Shown piece by piece: positions 5,324 to 6,409 of a stretch of 6,409 nucleotides of DNA (positions within the stretch are counted from its first letter, which is position 1; each line of letters starts with the position of its first letter). The notes below the pieces were generated by a model. That model worked only from the letters and a program-made list of their open reading frames with translations, ran no database searches and was not told where the DNA came from. The stretch is from the NCBI GenBank assembly GCA_903882765.1, contig CAIRYE010000235.1, positions 1 through 6,409 of the forward strand, in the 5' to 3' direction. A program made the position numbers and the translations under genes. The stretch is from an uncultured Anaerolineae bacterium. Lineage in GTDB: Bacteria; Chloroflexota; Anaerolineae; Anaerolineales; Villigracilaceae.

Positions 5324-6409
5324 TTATTCCCAGTCTTCACCAGTCCAGTCGGCATCGCCGCGTTTGTGGATCTTCTTGCCAACCACTTCGCCGCGTTCTT
5401 CATCAAACTGGTACTCAACAGATTTCTTGCCCTTCTTGCCCTTCTTTTCCATCTTCTCTTCTTCTTCGGCGCTGGGGATGATGACTTCAGGGCGGATCTG
5501 GAAGAGTTCTTCGAAGGAAGGCTCGAGAACGGGTTCGCTATCAACAACCGGTACGATTTCTTCAACAGGGGTCTCTACCACGGGTTCTACGATGGTTTCA
5601 ACTTCGGCTACATCAACTGGCTCAGAAACAACTTCAACTTCTGGTTCAACCACCACTTCAACTTCGGCGGGTTTTTCGCCAAAATTGAGCTTTTCAATAG
5701 CGGCTTCGATCGATGTGATGGCTTTCTTTCCAATGCCAGCCAAGCCAAGAACCTTATCAGGGTTAGAGCGCATGGCCAGAATCAGATCACCAACGGTTTC
5801 GTATTGAGCTTCGGTGAGGATGTTGAATACGAATTCGGCGATCTCGAGGGTTTCGAGGTTGGTTTCGAAGGCGGCGGCAGGAATACCAGCGCGTGCTGCT
5901 TCGATTTTCTCAAGGTTTTCAGCTTCGATGAGGCGGGTTCGCTCAAGTGTGCGGCGTTCCACGCGCTCAACGAACTGAGCCATCATTGTGTATTCTTCAG
6001 GAGTAAGAGCTTTGCCTTCAGCCTTTTTATCCAGGATGGAGCCAACCAGGGCGGATGCTTCTTTTTCCAGCGCGGCGGTAGCCTGGAAGGAGGCTTCGTT
6101 TTGTAAACGAACGATGGTATCGGTGGTTGCCTCGATAACAGATTTGATATCGATCTTCCAGTTGGTCAGCTTGGCGGCAAGGCGGGCATTCTGTCCGTCT
6201 CGGCCGATCGCCAGAGATAACTGGTCTTCCATCACCACGACGGTAGCGGTTTTTTCAACTTCGTTGACGAAAACGCTGCTAACGCGGGCAGGGCTGATGG
6301 CCTTGGAAATATAAACAACCGGATCAGCGCTCCACTCAATGATATCGATCTTCTCATCGTGTAGTTCTTTGACGATCGCCTGAATACGAACACCACGGAT
6401 GCCTACGCA
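5324..6409 (-). CDS. nusA: Transcription elongation/termination factor NusA, 5' end outside the window
   Basis: NusA binds RNA polymerase and nascent RNA and controls pausing, termination and antitermination. The frame is open from 6409 to the TAA at 5324, giving 361 visible residues; I translated 6239-6409 by hand. It opens inside KH1 with CVGIRGVRIQAIVKEL (1-16) and EKIDIIEWSADP (19-30). KH2 follows, with LSLAIGRDGQNARLAAKL at 64-81 carrying the GxxG-type loop. A helical segment spans about 95-190, then a helix-hairpin-helix-like domain at about 194-242 (ETVGDL, LAGIGKKAITSIEAAI), resembling the C-terminal domain of RNA polymerase alpha and the acidic repeats of some NusA proteins. After it come an acidic Val/Glu/Pro linker and a charged tail ending in DWTGEDWE. 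The N-terminal polymerase-binding domain, S1 and the start of KH1, probably about 240 residues, lie beyond the right edge. The GTG at 6238 is internal, not the start. Confidence 0.96.
   Translation of the reverse strand, partial: CVGIRGVRIQAIVKELHDEKIDIIEWSADPVVYISKAISPARVSSVFVNEVEKTATVVVMEDQLSLAIGRDGQNARLAAKLTNWKIDIKSVIEATTDTIVRLQNEASFQATAALEKEASALVGSILDKKAEGKALTPEEYTMMAQFVERVERRTLERTRLIEAENLEKIEAARAGIPAAAFETNLETLEIAEFVFNILTEAQYETVGDLILAMRSNPDKVLGLAGIGKKAITSIEAAIEKLNFGEKPAEVEVVVEPEVEVVSEPVDVAEVETIVEPVVETPVEEIVPVVDSEPVLEPSFEELFQIRPEVIIPSAEEEEKMEKKGKKGKKSVEYQFDEERGEVVGKKIHKRGDADWTGEDWE
5468..5671 (-). repeat. Low-complexity acidic Val/Glu/Pro linker inside nusA
   Basis: This part of nusA (visible residues 247-314) encodes a run dominated by Val, Glu and Pro. 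In the first 58 residues after the opening Pro I count 18 acidic residues, 18 Val and no Lys or Arg. Short units such as EVE, VEP and SEPV recur. At DNA level the 12-mer TTCAACTTCGGC (plus strand) occurs at 5597-5608 and again at 5657-5668, exactly 60 bases apart, with a 9-base partial copy at 5633-5641, all in frame and encoding EVE. It looks like a disordered linker made by small in-frame repeats; function is not visible. Confidence 0.7.

Noticed and set aside
5153..6106. A 317-codon open frame on the plus strand opposite nusA, rich in Phe, Asn and Gly.
   Set aside because: It is antisense to a clear NusA. Its Phe/Asn-rich run mirrors the GAA/GTT codons of the Glu/Val linker read backwards (TTC/AAC). 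No domain or convincing ribosome binding site.
6236..6238. GTG at 6238 as the start of nusA.
   Set aside because: The frame stays open to the window edge and the upstream codons encode KH1 and the start of KH2, so this GTG is an internal Val.
1..6409. A new defence, mobile or regulatory system.
   Set aside because: All coding space belongs to recognised housekeeping genes in one orientation, with short gaps. I saw no inverted repeats, array-like repeats, integrase or transposase, or foreign-looking base composition.

Overview
The window is one side of a housekeeping operon. Every supportable gene lies on the minus strand, so transcription runs from the right edge (6409) to the left edge (1). 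In transcription order the genes are nusA (3' part only), ylxR/rnpM, infB, rbfA, nrnA (DHH/DHHA1 phosphoesterase), truB and ribF (5' part only). This is the widespread bacterial nusA-infB operon, with an nrnA-type gene between rbfA and truB. The genes are tightly packed, with gaps of 3, 86, 38, 25, 18 and 18 bases. I see no transposon, CRISPR array, tRNA, rRNA, riboswitch, convincing terminator or convincing internal promoter. No stretch over 300 bases lacks a gene.

The source is a bacterium of roughly mid G+C content (judged by eye). A compact IF-2 of 592 residues with one short N-terminal IF2N module, a NusA with a helix-hairpin-helix domain plus an acidic and basic C-terminal extension, and this gene order suggest Chloroflexota, perhaps Anaerolineae. 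That assignment is an inference from remembered family features and was not tested by a search.

Layout by region: 5324-6409 is nusA (KH1 end, KH2, helical segment, HhH-like domain, acidic Val/Glu/Pro linker, charged tail). 4994-5320 is ylxR. 4908-4993 is the largest gap and carries the strong Shine-Dalgarno sequence of infB. 3129-4907 is infB. 2728-3090 is rbfA. 1752-2702 is nrnA. 807-1733 is truB. 1-788 is ribF, cut by the window edge.

The genes join transcription elongation and antitermination (NusA), RNase P modulation (YlxR/RnpM), translation initiation (IF-2), 30S maturation (RbfA), nanoRNA and pAp turnover (NrnA), tRNA U55 pseudouridylation (TruB) and FMN/FAD synthesis (RibF). Nothing here looks like a new biological system. 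The points worth a second look are small departures within known proteins: the NusA C-terminal extension, a Phe at the usual Cys of the IF-2 fMet-tRNA-binding domain, a PTCN variant of the RibF kinase motif, and a ribF start without a visible Shine-Dalgarno that is in frame with the truB stop.
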